Origin: Phytopseudomonas argentinensis | GTDB taxonomy: Bacteria; Pseudomonadota; Gammaproteobacteria; Pseudomonadales; Pseudomonadaceae | Length of the DNA stretch: 64,000 nucleotides | NCBI RefSeq assembly: GCF_900113905.1 | Contig: NZ_FORC01000005.1 | Location: 1 to 64,000, forward strand | Direction: 5' to 3' | Shown here: positions 43,014 through 51,513 of the stretch, piece after piece | Numbering within the stretch: position 1 is the stretch's first letter | How the letters are laid out: each line of letters opens with the position of its first letter | Translations under genes and position numbers: made by a program | The notes under the pieces: generated by a model | What the model was told of the DNA's origin: nothing | What the model saw: only the letters and a program-made list of their open reading frames with translations | Databases searched by the model: none

Positions 43014-44492
43014 TTAGAGCGTGCCCTGCTCCGCCAAGGCCACGGCCCTGAACATGGCGCGGCGCTTGTTGAGGGTTTCTTCCCACTCCAGCGCAGGTAC
43101 CGAGTCGGCGACGATGCCGGCACCAGCCTGTACGTGCAGCTCGCCGTCCTTGATCACCGCGGTGCGGATGGCGATGGCGGTGTCCATATTGCCGTTCCAG
43201 GCGTAGTAACCGACTGCGCCGCCATAGACGCCGCGCTTGACCGGCTCCAGCTCGTCGATGATTTCCATGGCGCGAATCTTCGGTGCACCAGACAGGGTGC
43301 CGGCCGGCAGGATAGCGCGCAGGGCGTCCATCGAGGTCAGGCCCTGCTTCAGCTCGCCGGTGACGTTGGAGACGATGTGCATGACGTTGGAATAACGCTC
43401 GATGACCATCTTCTCGGTCAGCTTCACCGAGCCGATTTCCGAGACGCGGCCGGTGTCGTTGCGGCCCAGGTCGATGAGCATCAGATGCTCGGCGACTTCC
43501 TTGGCATCGGCCAGCAGGTCGTGTTCCAGCGCCAGGTCCTGCTCCTCGGTGGCGCCGCGCGGGCGGGTGCCGGCGATGGGCCGCACGGTGACCAGGTTGT
43601 CTTCGACGCGCACCAGCACCTCGGGCGACGAGCCGACCACGTGGAAGTCGCCGAAGTTGAAGAAGTACATATACGGCGTCGGGTTGATGCAGCGCAGCGC
43701 GCGGTACAGGTCGATGGGCGCGGCCTTGAAGGGGATCGACATGCGCTGGGAAATCACCACCTGCATGCAGTCGCCGGCCAGGATGTAATCCTTGATGGCG
43801 TCCACCGAACGTTCGTAATCCTCGCGGCTGAAGCTGGAGCGAAACGCCGGTTCCGCGCCCGCCGGTTTGTTCAGATCTACCCCCAGGCGCGGTGTGAATG
43901 GCTGACGCAGCTTGTGCAGGATGTCCTGCAACTGCTGCTGGCCACGGGCGAAGGCATCGGCCTCGGCCGGGTCGGCCAGCACAATGGCGTGCATCTTGCC
44001 GGCCAGGTTGTCGAACACCACCACCGCATCGGAGACGTTGAGCAGGATATCCGGCGTGCCCAGCGCATCGGGATTCACCCCATCGGCCAGCTTGGGCTCG
44101 ACGTAACGCACGCTGTCGTAGGCGAAGTAGCCGACCAGGCCGCCATTGAAGCGCGGCAGGCCGGCGATGGTCGGCACCTTGTAGCGCGCCTTGAACTCCT
44201 CGACAAAGGCCAGCGGGTCGGCACAGTCATGACGCTCGACTTCCACGCCATCGGTGGTGATCACCACCTGGTGGCCATGCACTCGCAGCACGGTGCGCGC
44301 CGGCAGGCCGATGATCGAGTAACGGCCCCATTTCTCGCCGCCCTGTACCGATTCGAGCAGGTAGGAGTTGGGCGCATCGGCGAGCTTCAGGTAGATCGAC
44401 AACGGGGTGTCGAAGTCGGCGATGGTTTCGCAGGCGAGCGGAACGCGGTTGTAGCCTTCGGCGGCCAAACGCAGGAATTCTTCGTGGATCAT
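43014..44492 (-). CDS. trpE: Anthranilate synthase component I
   Basis: Makes anthranilate from chorismate and ammonia with TrpG. The 492-residue protein has the N-terminal feedback element LLESVQGGEKWGRYSIIG (about 44-61) and the catalytic motifs FLQI/LRC-type INPTPYMYFF (about 267-276), DLIRNDTGRV-equivalent DLGRNDTGRVSE (about 335-346), and GAPKIRAMEIIDELEP (about 401-416). It is separate from trpGDC, as is usual in Pseudomonas. Confidence 0.97.
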   Translation of the reverse strand: MIHEEFLRLAAEGYNRVPLACETIADFDTPLSIYLKLADAPNSYLLESVQGGEKWGRYSIIGLPARTVLRVHGHQVVITTDGVEVERHDCADPLAFVEEFKARYKVPTIAGLPRFNGGLVGYFAYDSVRYVEPKLADGVNPDALGTPDILLNVSDAVVVFDNLAGKMHAIVLADPAEADAFARGQQQLQDILHKLRQPFTPRLGVDLNKPAGAEPAFRSSFSREDYERSVDAIKDYILAGDCMQVVISQRMSIPFKAAPIDLYRALRCINPTPYMYFFNFGDFHVVGSSPEVLVRVEDNLVTVRPIAGTRPRGATEEQDLALEHDLLADAKEVAEHLMLIDLGRNDTGRVSEIGSVKLTEKMVIERYSNVMHIVSNVTGELKQGLTSMDALRAILPAGTLSGAPKIRAMEIIDELEPVKRGVYGGAVGYYAWNGNMDTAIAIRTAVIKDGELHVQAGAGIVADSVPALEWEETLNKRRAMFRAVALAEQGTL

Positions 44493-44556
44493 GATCAGCC
44501 TCGTGGCGTGAAAAATCGGTCAGGTGCAAACGGGCCGCGCGCAGCGGCAGGGAATG

Positions 44557-44601
44557 TCAGGCGCGCCAGCGCCAACGGGCCAGGGCCTTGATGACTTTCA
44601 T
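44557..44601 (-). CDS. trp leader peptide upstream of trpE
   Basis: A 14-codon frame encoding MKVIKALARWRWRA with two Trp codons, 65 bases before the trpE start. It differs from the trpGDC leader at only three residues (R2K, L3V, H7L). A GC-rich hairpin (GCCGC/GCGGC) and a T-run (TTTTT, 44514 region, minus strand) follow before trpE. Confidence 0.87.
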   Translation of the reverse strand: MKVIKALARWRWRA

Positions 44602-44664
44602 CCAGAGTTTGCAGCTAACCACCACGGTGTGATCTCGACAGGCGGGGGAATAAGGAGAGCGGCC

Positions 44665-44694
44665 AAAGTAGCAGCTACACGCCAAGCGCTGCAA
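44665..44694 (-). promoter_or_regulatory. Candidate trpE promoter
   Basis: Minus strand TTGCAG (44689-44694), 18-base spacer, TACTTT (44665-44670). It is built like the trpGDC candidate. The interval 44493-44802 holds only this, the leader peptide and a REP palindrome. Confidence 0.45.
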
Positions 44695-44714
44695 GCGGGG
44701 CAAAGCGATAGCTT

Positions 44715-44773
44715 GTAGGAGCGGATTTATCCGCGATCTTTATCGCCGGTTTCGCGGATAAATCCGCTCCCAC
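44715..44773. repeat. REP palindrome
   Basis: Long inverted repeat: GTAGGAGCGGATTTATCCGC and onward (44715-44736) against its near-perfect complement (44752-44773), a typical Pseudomonas REP pair between gph and trpE. Confidence 0.88.
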
Positions 44774-44802
44774 AAAAGCCGAATGGCACAGCTAAGGATT
44801 CG

Positions 44803-45483
44803 TTAGAGCAATTCGGCGAGGCTATCGACCACCAGCTGCGGCGCTTCTTCAGCCACCGGACGACCGTGGTTGTAGCCGTAACTGACCGCCACGCAGGGTA
44901 CGCCGGCCGCACGGGCGGCCAGCACGTCGCTGCGCGAATCACCGACGAACAGCGACTGTTCCTGACTGACACCGGCCAGGCGCATCACCTGCAGCAGGGC
45001 AGCCGGGTCGGGCTTCTGCTGCGGCAGGGTATCACCGCCGATGATCCAGCGGAAATAACCGCCCAGGCCGACCTGCTCCAGCAGCGGCGCGACGAAACGC
45101 TCCGGCTTGTTGGTCACCACCGCCAGTTCGACGGCAGCGGTGCTCAGGGCTTCGAGCAGCTCGTGCACGCCCGGGTAAAGGGTAATCAGCTCGTGGCAAT
45201 CGGCATAGATATCGAGAAAGCGCGCCAGCGCCTCTTCGGTTTCAGCCTCGCCCACCGCCGAATGATCCAGGCCACCGGCCAGGGCACGACGCACCAGCAC
45301 ACGGGCGCCATTGCCGACCCAGTGGCGCACGCGCTCGACACCGGCAGGCTCGCGGCCTAGCTCGACCAACATGCGGTCGACGGCGGTGGCCAGGTCCGGC
45401 ACCGAGTCGACCAGGGTGCCGTCCAGGTCGAACATCACCAGGCGCGGCAGCTCACCGGCGCACAGCGCGCGCAGCGGTTTCAT
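44803..45483 (-). CDS. gph: Phosphoglycolate phosphatase
   Basis: HAD-superfamily phosphatase that removes 2-phosphoglycolate. The 226-residue protein has the nucleophile motif MFDLDGTLVDS (about 17-27), VTNKPERF (motif II, about 122-129) and FVGDSRSDVLAARAAG (motif IV, about 178-193). It is coupled to rpe by a four-base overlap, an order conserved in Pseudomonas upstream of trpE. Confidence 0.95.
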   Translation of the reverse strand: MKPLRALCAGELPRLVMFDLDGTLVDSVPDLATAVDRMLVELGREPAGVERVRHWVGNGARVLVRRALAGGLDHSAVGEAETEEALARFLDIYADCHELITLYPGVHELLEALSTAAVELAVVTNKPERFVAPLLEQVGLGGYFRWIIGGDTLPQQKPDPAALLQVMRLAGVSQEQSLFVGDSRSDVLAARAAGVPCVAVSYGYNHGRPVAEEAPQLVVDSLAELL

Positions 45484-46154
45484 CCACGCACCCCGGCCAG
45501 TTCGGCACGCATGGCGTCGATCACCGCTTTGTAGTCCGGCTGGTTGAAGATCGCCGAGCCAGCAACGAAGGTGTCGGCGCCCGCTGCGGCGATCTCGCGG
45601 ATGTTCTGCACGTTCACGCCACCGTCGATCTCCAGGCGGATCTCGCGGCCGCTGGCGTCGATCAGCGCACGGGCTTCACGCAGCTTGTCGAGGGTGCCAG
45701 GGATGAACTTCTGCCCGCCGAAACCGGGGTTGACGCTCATCAAGAGGATCATGTCGACCTTGTCCATCACGTACTTGAGCACGTCCAGCGGGGTAGCCGG
45801 GTTGAACACCAGGCCGGCCTTGGCGCCACCGGCCTTGATCAGTTGCAGGGAGCGGTCGACGTGCTCACTGGCTTCCGGGTGGAAGGTGATGTACGAAGCG
45901 CCGGCCTCGATGAAGTCGCCAATGATGCGATCCACCGGCTTGACCATCAGGTGCGCGTCGATGGGCGCGGTGATGCCGTACTTGCGCAGCGCTGAGCAGA
46001 CCATCGGGCCGATGGTCAGGTTGGGCACGTAATGATTGTCCATGACATCGAAATGCACGATGTCCGCCCCGGCGGCGAGTACGTTGTCCACCTCCTCACC
46101 CAGGCGGGCGAAGTCGGCGGAAAGGATCGACGGGGCGATGGCGAAGGGTTGCAT
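45480..46154 (-). CDS. rpe: Ribulose-phosphate 3-epimerase
   Basis: Interconverts ribulose-5- and xylulose-5-phosphate. The 224-residue TIM-barrel has APSILSADFARLGEEV (about 7-22), HFDVMDNHYVPN (about 34-45, metal ligands), HLMVKPVDR (about 68-76) and VNPGFGGQKFIP (about 141-152). It is first of the rpe-gph pair. Confidence 0.96.
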   Translation of the reverse strand: MQPFAIAPSILSADFARLGEEVDNVLAAGADIVHFDVMDNHYVPNLTIGPMVCSALRKYGITAPIDAHLMVKPVDRIIGDFIEAGASYITFHPEASEHVDRSLQLIKAGGAKAGLVFNPATPLDVLKYVMDKVDMILLMSVNPGFGGQKFIPGTLDKLREARALIDASGREIRLEIDGGVNVQNIREIAAAGADTFVAGSAIFNQPDYKAVIDAMRAELAGVRG

Positions 46155-46300
46155 GGCGCACCTCTGAGTGCTGGGTCACGGTGGCGCGCATTGTAACGGC
46201 AGATGCGCTGGATGGCAGCGCCGCCTGACGGCGGCGCGCGCAAATGCCTCAGCCTGGCACTGCGTAGCCTGCAGTTGCACGCAGCGATACCCAGGGCAGT

Positions 46301-46327
46301 CCCGGGTGTCGATGCGCTCGACCCGGG
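46301..46327. repeat. CCCGGGT-type short palindrome
   Basis: CCCGGGT at 46301-46307 and ACCCGGG at 46321-46327 with inner TCGA/TCGA pairing, in the 200-base gap between rpe and the transporter gene. It is related to the copy at 42853-42884. Confidence 0.6.
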
Positions 46328-46354
46328 CTATCCCAGACTCAAGCGCTCCAAGGA

Positions 46355-47734
46355 TCACTCGCCGGGAGGCAGATCCTTGGTAAAGGTCTGGTCGTTCTCG
46401 CCGCGGAACATCTGCGCTCCGTAGATCAGCGCGCACAGGCCGACGCCGATGGCGAAGGCCCAGCTGGCGCCCTTGATCGCCAGCACCGCGCCGATCACCC
46501 CGGCGATGCCCAGGTCACGCTGGCTACGCGCTTCCATGATGCCCAGGCGCACGCTGACGTACCCCTGGATCAGCAGGGTCAGCGCCAGCGCCACGCCGAG
46601 AATCGGCTGCAGCAGGGTGACCACCGGCAGCAGCAACAGCCCGGTGTTGGTGCCCCAGCGGAACGAGCCGACACCGCCGTAGATGGACTTCATCGCCTGG
46701 GCGCCGCCCTTGAAGCGCTCGGTGATCACCACCTGCATGGCCGCCCACTGCGGCCCGCACATGGCCACGTCGGGGCCGAATACGCTCATGAAGGCGTTGC
46801 GCCCACCGAAGATCAGGTGCGAGCGGTTGGGGTTGAAATCGATCTTCTCGTCAGTGCGCACCTTGCCGCCTTCCTCGAGGATCGCCTTGTTGCTGAGCAC
46901 GTCGCCGAACACCACCAGGTAGGCGGCCAGCACCGTGGGCAGCGCGGTGACGAACATCATCAACGGCGGCATGCCGAGGCCGAACACGGTGTATTCGCGC
47001 CACAGGGTGACGAAGTCCGGCTTGCTGATGCCCCACTCGATGGTTGGCCACGGCGCCTCGCCAAAGATCGGCGCAACGAATACGGCCAGCAGGATGATCG
47101 GGAAGATGCCCAGCTTGGCGAAATTCCACCAGAAGCGGCTGCGCTTCTTGAGTTGCTGGAAGTGCAGGGAGAACACCAGATAGAAGGCGATGCCGACCGC
47201 GATGGAGATGGTCCAGGGAAAGGCGTCAAAGCGCCCGCCCTCCTTGAATACGGTGACCACTGCACTGAGACCGGCGCCCATGATGATGCCGGCCTTGAGC
47301 GCAGAAGGCACCAGCGACACCACCTTGCGCGCCATGCCGGTCATGCCCAGGCCAATGGAAAATATCCCCAGCATCAGCTGGAAGGCGATCAGCGCATGCA
47401 CCCGCTCAGGGCCCTCCGGGAACTGGCTGCAGTAGGCCATCAGCAGGGGGATCGCCGGTGTGATCCAGCCCGGCACCACCGGATCGCCGAACAGATGGTG
47501 AGTCAGGTACAGCAGGCCGTTGAGCATGACCACCGCCAGCGCCACCTCGAACGGCATGCCGAGGAACTCGGTCATCAAGGGGATCGCCGCCAGATCCACC
47601 GCGCACATGAGCAGGCCTTGCATGTAGTCGGAGACTTCGAAGCGGTAATGAATGAAAGGCAGACGCAACTTGAATGGCCCAATCGGCCAATAGGGGGCTT
47701 CGACGCCCAGGTCTTGTTGATGCGGTTCGGACAT
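46355..47734 (-). CDS. Membrane transporter resembling the xanthine/uracil (NCS2/SLC23) family
   Basis: Predicted inner-membrane permease of unknown substrate. The 459-residue protein has about 12 hydrophobic segments. Sequences such as PFIHYRFEVSDYMQGLL, GDPVVPGWITPAIPLL (about 85-100) and GMGLSAVVTVF-like stretches suggest the SLC23/solute-permease fold, but I recognise no substrate signature. It lies 80 bases after the iron alcohol dehydrogenase on the same strand, so it may import the alcohol, aldehyde or related compound. The start at 47734 (MSEPHQQD) is the most conventional. Confidence 0.75.
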   Translation of the reverse strand: MSEPHQQDLGVEAPYWPIGPFKLRLPFIHYRFEVSDYMQGLLMCAVDLAAIPLMTEFLGMPFEVALAVVMLNGLLYLTHHLFGDPVVPGWITPAIPLLMAYCSQFPEGPERVHALIAFQLMLGIFSIGLGMTGMARKVVSLVPSALKAGIIMGAGLSAVVTVFKEGGRFDAFPWTISIAVGIAFYLVFSLHFQQLKKRSRFWWNFAKLGIFPIILLAVFVAPIFGEAPWPTIEWGISKPDFVTLWREYTVFGLGMPPLMMFVTALPTVLAAYLVVFGDVLSNKAILEEGGKVRTDEKIDFNPNRSHLIFGGRNAFMSVFGPDVAMCGPQWAAMQVVITERFKGGAQAMKSIYGGVGSFRWGTNTGLLLLPVVTLLQPILGVALALTLLIQGYVSVRLGIMEARSQRDLGIAGVIGAVLAIKGASWAFAIGVGLCALIYGAQMFRGENDQTFTKDLPPGE

Positions 47735-47815
47735 GTGAATCACCCAATGTTATTAGAGTTGTAAGCAGCGAGCCCCGGGCGGGCCGGGGCTGTTAGTCAG
47801 GGATGTGAAACGGAT

Positions 47816-48961
47816 TCAGTAAGCGGCGCGGTAGATCTGCTCGATGTCGCCGGCGGTCAGGCGCCGTGGGTTGTTGCGCATCAGCCGGTCGATCTTGCTG
47901 GCCTCCTCGGCCATGGCCGGGATGGCCTCCTCGGGCACGTTGAAGCTGCGCATGCCCTTGGGAATGTCGACGCCGGCGGACAGCTCGGCCATGGCTTCGA
48001 CGGCCAGGTCGGCAGCTACCTTGTCGCTCAGACCAAAGGTCTGCACGCCAAGGGCGGCGGCGATCTCGGCCATGCGCTCGACGCAGGCCAGCTTGTTCCA
48101 GGCCATCACGTAGGGCAGCAGCAAGGCGTTGCTGACCCCATGGGCGATGTTGAAGCGCCCGCCCAATGGATAAGCCAGGGCATGCACGGCGCCGACCCCG
48201 GCGTTGCCGAAGGCCATGCCGGCCATCAGGCTGGCGGTGGCCATGTCTTCGCGCGCCTTGAGATCAGCCGGGTTGGCGTAGGCCTTGGGCAGCGCTTTGG
48301 CGATCAGCTTGATGGCGCCGATGGCCAGGGCGTCGGTGATCGGCGAGGCATTCACCGACAGGTAGGATTCCACGGCATGCACCAGGGCATCGACGCCGCT
48401 GGCGGCGGTCACGCTACGCGGGCAGGTCAGGGTCATCACCGGGCTGACCAGGGCCACGTCGGGCAGCAGATGGTCGCTGACGATGCCCTTTTTCAGCTGC
48501 GCCTGCTTGTCCGACAGGATCGACACGTTGGTCACTTCCGACCCCGTGCCGGCGGTGGTGGGGATGGCGATCAGCGGCGGGCCCTTGCGCTTGATCTGGT
48601 CGACGCCGAACAGCGTCTCCAGGGCGCCGTCATGACCGACATAGCCGGCCACCGCCTTGGCGATGTCGATGGCGCTGCCGCCGCCGACGCCGATCAGGCC
48701 ATCGTGGCCGCCGTCTCGATAGACCTTGGCGCAGGCTTCGACGATGGCGATTTCCGGCTCAGGCTCGACGCCATCGAAGATGCCATAGGCGCCGAGTTGT
48801 TTAAGGACGTGATCGACGGTGCCCGACTTGATCAGGATGGCGTCGGTGACGATCAATGGATTGCTGATGTTCAGGCGGGGCAGCTCGTGCGCCAGCTGCT
48901 CGACGGCACCCTGGCCGGTGAGCAGCTTGTTGGCGATCTTGAAGGCGGAGGTAATCATCAT
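47816..48961 (-). CDS. Iron-containing alcohol dehydrogenase
   Basis: Group III NAD(P)-dependent alcohol dehydrogenase. The 381-residue protein has GGGSAIDIAKAV (about 97-108, cofactor) and TTAGTGSEVTNVSIL (about 137-151). The iron ligands lie in VESYLSVNASPITDALA (near 195-211) and GAVHALAYPLGGRFNIAHG (about 257-275). Two consecutive Met codons; the second is better spaced from AAAAGGG. A sigma-54 promoter and a palindromic activator site lie upstream. Substrate unknown. Confidence 0.92.
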   Translation of the reverse strand: MMITSAFKIANKLLTGQGAVEQLAHELPRLNISNPLIVTDAILIKSGTVDHVLKQLGAYGIFDGVEPEPEIAIVEACAKVYRDGGHDGLIGVGGGSAIDIAKAVAGYVGHDGALETLFGVDQIKRKGPPLIAIPTTAGTGSEVTNVSILSDKQAQLKKGIVSDHLLPDVALVSPVMTLTCPRSVTAASGVDALVHAVESYLSVNASPITDALAIGAIKLIAKALPKAYANPADLKAREDMATASLMAGMAFGNAGVGAVHALAYPLGGRFNIAHGVSNALLLPYVMAWNKLACVERMAEIAAALGVQTFGLSDKVAADLAVEAMAELSAGVDIPKGMRSFNVPEEAIPAMAEEASKIDRLMRNNPRRLTAGDIEQIYRAAY

Positions 48962-49007
48962 CAGGCCCTTTTATGCATTGTCTTGCGGACGGGTTCGGGC
49001 CTGTCAT

Positions 49008-49023
49008 AGCGATTCCTGTGCCA
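49008..49023 (-). promoter_or_regulatory. Predicted sigma-54 promoter of the alcohol dehydrogenase operon
   Basis: On the minus strand TGGCACAGGAATCGCT matches the -24/-12 pattern (GG, 10 bases, GC; consensus TGGCACGN4TTGCW) with one change in the -12 part. It lies about 47 bases before the gene. Confidence 0.75.
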
Positions 49024-49096
49024 GCCTGGCGAAACCCTCGCTGTAGAAGGGTTGCGTCGATATGTCACAGGTTACCGAGATGGACTGGCGATCAAC

Positions 49097-49129
49097 AAAT
49101 GGATCAGGGGCCAGCTGTTTGATCCATTT
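49097..49129. promoter_or_regulatory. Predicted upstream activator site
   Basis: Perfect inverted repeat AAATGGATCA (49097-49106) / TGATCCATTT (49120-49129) with a 13-base centre, about 75-108 bases upstream of the -24 element. That is where a sigma-54 activator hexamer should bind. It lies just past the stop codon of the activator gene. Confidence 0.7.
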
Positions 49130-49134
49130 CCCAA

Positions 49135-50502
49135 TCAACCTTGTTCCCAGCGCTTCATCTTCTGTACCAGGGTCGCCTGGCTGAGGCCAAGGGCCTTGGC
49201 CGCCTCGCGGGTGGTCTTGTGCTGCACCAGCGCCTTGCGGATCAACCGCCTTTCGAGCTGCTCGACCTGCTTGCGCAATGGCAGGTTTTCATTGCCTGCC
49301 TCCGCGGCAGGCGCGCGCATTTCCTCGGGCAGGTCGAACAGTTCCACGGCCTCGCCCACGCAAGTGACCACCAGGCGCTCGACCAGGTTGATCAGCTCGC
49401 GGATGTTGCCGGGCCAGGCGTAGTCGGTGAGCGCATCGAGGGCTTCCAGCTCCCAGGTCAGCGCGCGGCCATAACGGCCATTGAATTCGGCCAGATAGAA
49501 GTCCAGCAGCGGCTGGATCTCGTCGGGCCGCTCGCGAAGGGCCGGGATATGGATCGGCACCACGTTGAGGCGGTAATAGAGATCGGCACGAAAGCGCCCG
49601 TCGGCGACCATCTGGCGCAGGTCATGGTGGGTGGCGGTGATGATGCGCACGTCCACCTCCTTGAGCTCCAGGCCGCCCACGGGAATGAAGCGGCTCTCCT
49701 CGATCACCTTGAGCAGCTTGACCTGCAGGGCCAGCGGCAGGTCGCCGATCTCGTCGAGAAACACCGTGCCGTGATGGGCCAGCTCGAGCAGCCCGCGCTT
49801 GCCCTTGCTGCCGGCGCCGGTGAAGGCGCCCGCCACGTAGCCGAACAGCTCGGCCTCGATCAGGTTCTCCGGCAGCGCGCCGCAGTTGAGTGCCAGGAAC
49901 GGCTGGGCCGCGCGCGGGCTGCGCTTGTGGATGTACTGGGCGATCAGCGTCTTGCCAACGCCGGTTTCGCCTTGCAGCAGCACCTTGACGTCGCTGGCGG
50001 CCACCTGCCGGGCCTGGGCGAACAGGCGCCCCGAAGCCGGCAGCTTGGCCACCGGCGAGGCGTCGAGCAAATCGTCACGCTGGCCGGCGTGCAGCTTCGC
50101 GGTGCTGTTGCGCAACTGCTTGAGCTGCTGCAACTCGTCACGCTCGTGCTTGATGCGCAGCAGTTCGGTCATGTCGCGCACCGTGCTGACCACGTAGCGC
50201 ACATGGCCGGCCGCATCGAGAATCGGCGTACCGCTGACCAGCAGGCGCTTGCCCTGGCTGACGCTCTGCATCAGCGACAGCGCCCTGCCCTCCTTGAGCA
50301 CCCGCAGGGACACCGACTGGGAGATCACCCCCTGCTCCACCAACGCCTGCATGTGCTGGCCGACCACATCCTCGCTGCGCAGGCCGGTCAGCCGTTCGTA
50401 GGCACCGTTGACCTTGAGGGTGATGCCATCGGCGTCGGTGATGTAGACGCCGTCGTGCAGCGCGTCGAGCAACTCGCGAAAACTGGGATCGTTGAAATCC
50501 AT
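49135..50502 (-). CDS. Sigma-54-dependent activator with PAS domain
   Basis: Enhancer-binding protein. The 455-residue protein has an N-terminal PAS domain (about 8-115), a short coiled coil (about 120-145), and a central AAA+ module (about 155-385) with GETGVGKT, the sigma-54 contact loop GAFTGA and Walker B VFLDEIGDL. A C-terminal Fis-type helix-turn-helix (about 425-450) carries TREAAKALGLSQATLVQKM. No receiver domain is present, so it senses a small molecule through PAS. The start at 50502 (MDFNDPSFREL) begins the PAS region. It should drive the adjacent dehydrogenase-transporter pair. Confidence 0.92.
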   Translation of the reverse strand: MDFNDPSFRELLDALHDGVYITDADGITLKVNGAYERLTGLRSEDVVGQHMQALVEQGVISQSVSLRVLKEGRALSLMQSVSQGKRLLVSGTPILDAAGHVRYVVSTVRDMTELLRIKHERDELQQLKQLRNSTAKLHAGQRDDLLDASPVAKLPASGRLFAQARQVAASDVKVLLQGETGVGKTLIAQYIHKRSPRAAQPFLALNCGALPENLIEAELFGYVAGAFTGAGSKGKRGLLELAHHGTVFLDEIGDLPLALQVKLLKVIEESRFIPVGGLELKEVDVRIITATHHDLRQMVADGRFRADLYYRLNVVPIHIPALRERPDEIQPLLDFYLAEFNGRYGRALTWELEALDALTDYAWPGNIRELINLVERLVVTCVGEAVELFDLPEEMRAPAAEAGNENLPLRKQVEQLERRLIRKALVQHKTTREAAKALGLSQATLVQKMKRWEQG

Positions 50503-50607
50503 GGGCTTTCCAGGACCGGGCAGAAAACCCGGGAGTGTACTCGCAGACGACGAAAGGCATGACAAAGGCGGGCAGCAAGCCGGCGGCCTGGCCGGTAGTG
50601 GCGGCAT

Positions 50608-50645
50608 AAAAAAACCGCCGTAACCCAAGGGGCTGCGGCGGTTAC
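50608..50645 (-). terminator. Terminator after the ABC transporter operon
   Basis: On the minus strand an imperfect stem closing with CCGCCG/CGGCGG is followed by TTTTTTT, just beyond the stop of the last permease gene. Confidence 0.85.
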
Positions 50646-50664
50646 GGCTAGGCCGTGAAAGCGC

Positions 50665-51492
50665 TTATTCGTTGACCTGGGTGCGCAGCTTCTCGCTGCG
50701 CCCGCGCAGCCACTCCAGGGTCAGCAGCAGCAGGATCGAGAAGCCGATCAGCAGCGTCGCCGCGGCGGCGATGGTCGGGCTGAGGTTCTCGCGGATGCCG
50801 CTGAACATCTGCCGCGGCAGGGTGACCTGCTCGGGGCCGGCGAGGAACAGGGTGACCACCACCTCATCGAACGAGGTGGCGAAGGCGAACAGCGCGCCGG
50901 AGATTACGCCCGGTGCGATCAGCGGCAGGGTCACCCGGCGGAACGCGGTGATCGGCGAGGCGCCGAGGCTGGCGGCAGCGCGCACCAGGTTGTAGTTGAA
51001 GCCCTGCAGCGTCGCCGACACGGTGATGATCACGAAGGGCACACCCAGTACCGCGTGCACCACGATCAGCGACAGGTAGCCGTTGGCCAGGCCCAGCGGT
51101 GCGAAGAACAGGTAGCTGGCGACACCGACGATCACCACCGGCACCACCATCGGCGAGATCAGCAGGCTCATCACCAGCGCCTTGCCGCGAAACTCCGAGC
51201 GGGTCAGGCCGATGGCCGCCAGGGTGCCGAGGATCATCGCCAGCACGGTCGCCGCCGGAGCGATGATCATGCTGTTCTTCAGCGCACGCATCCACCCGGC
51301 CGAGCCGAAGAAGTCCTCGTACCAGCGCATCGAGAACCCTTGCATGGGGTAGATCAGGAAGGTGCCGGAGTTGAACGACAGCGGCACGATGACCAGGATC
51401 GGCAACACCAGGAACAGCAGTACCAGGCCGCAGAGCAGACGCAGGCCGTAGTGCCAGGCGCGCTCGACGGGAGACATATAGGGGCTCAGCAT
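50665..51492 (-). CDS. agtD: ABC transporter permease (PotC-like, AgtD-like)
   Basis: Inner-membrane component of a PotABCD-type importer. The 275-residue protein has six membrane helices and the cytoplasmic loop EAA-type signature RAAASLGASPITAFRRVTLP (about 180-199). In PAO1 the matching operon, AgtABCD, takes up GABA and 5-aminovalerate (reported; symbols from memory of gene order). GGAG precedes the start. It is last of four genes. Confidence 0.85.
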   Translation of the reverse strand: MLSPYMSPVERAWHYGLRLLCGLVLLFLVLPILVIVPLSFNSGTFLIYPMQGFSMRWYEDFFGSAGWMRALKNSMIIAPAATVLAMILGTLAAIGLTRSEFRGKALVMSLLISPMVVPVVIVGVASYLFFAPLGLANGYLSLIVVHAVLGVPFVIITVSATLQGFNYNLVRAAASLGASPITAFRRVTLPLIAPGVISGALFAFATSFDEVVVTLFLAGPEQVTLPRQMFSGIRENLSPTIAAAATLLIGFSILLLLTLEWLRGRSEKLRTQVNE

Positions 51493-51513
51493 TTCTTTAT
51501 CTCCAGTAATCCG

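Noticed and set aside
42891..44773. REP palindromes as boundaries of a mobile island
   Set aside because: REP elements are common between Pseudomonas genes; no integrase, tRNA or direct repeat was seen.
47771..47791. Hairpin AGCCCCGG/CCGGGGCT between dehydrogenase and transporter genes as terminator
   Set aside because: No T-run on either strand; the genes are probably co-transcribed.
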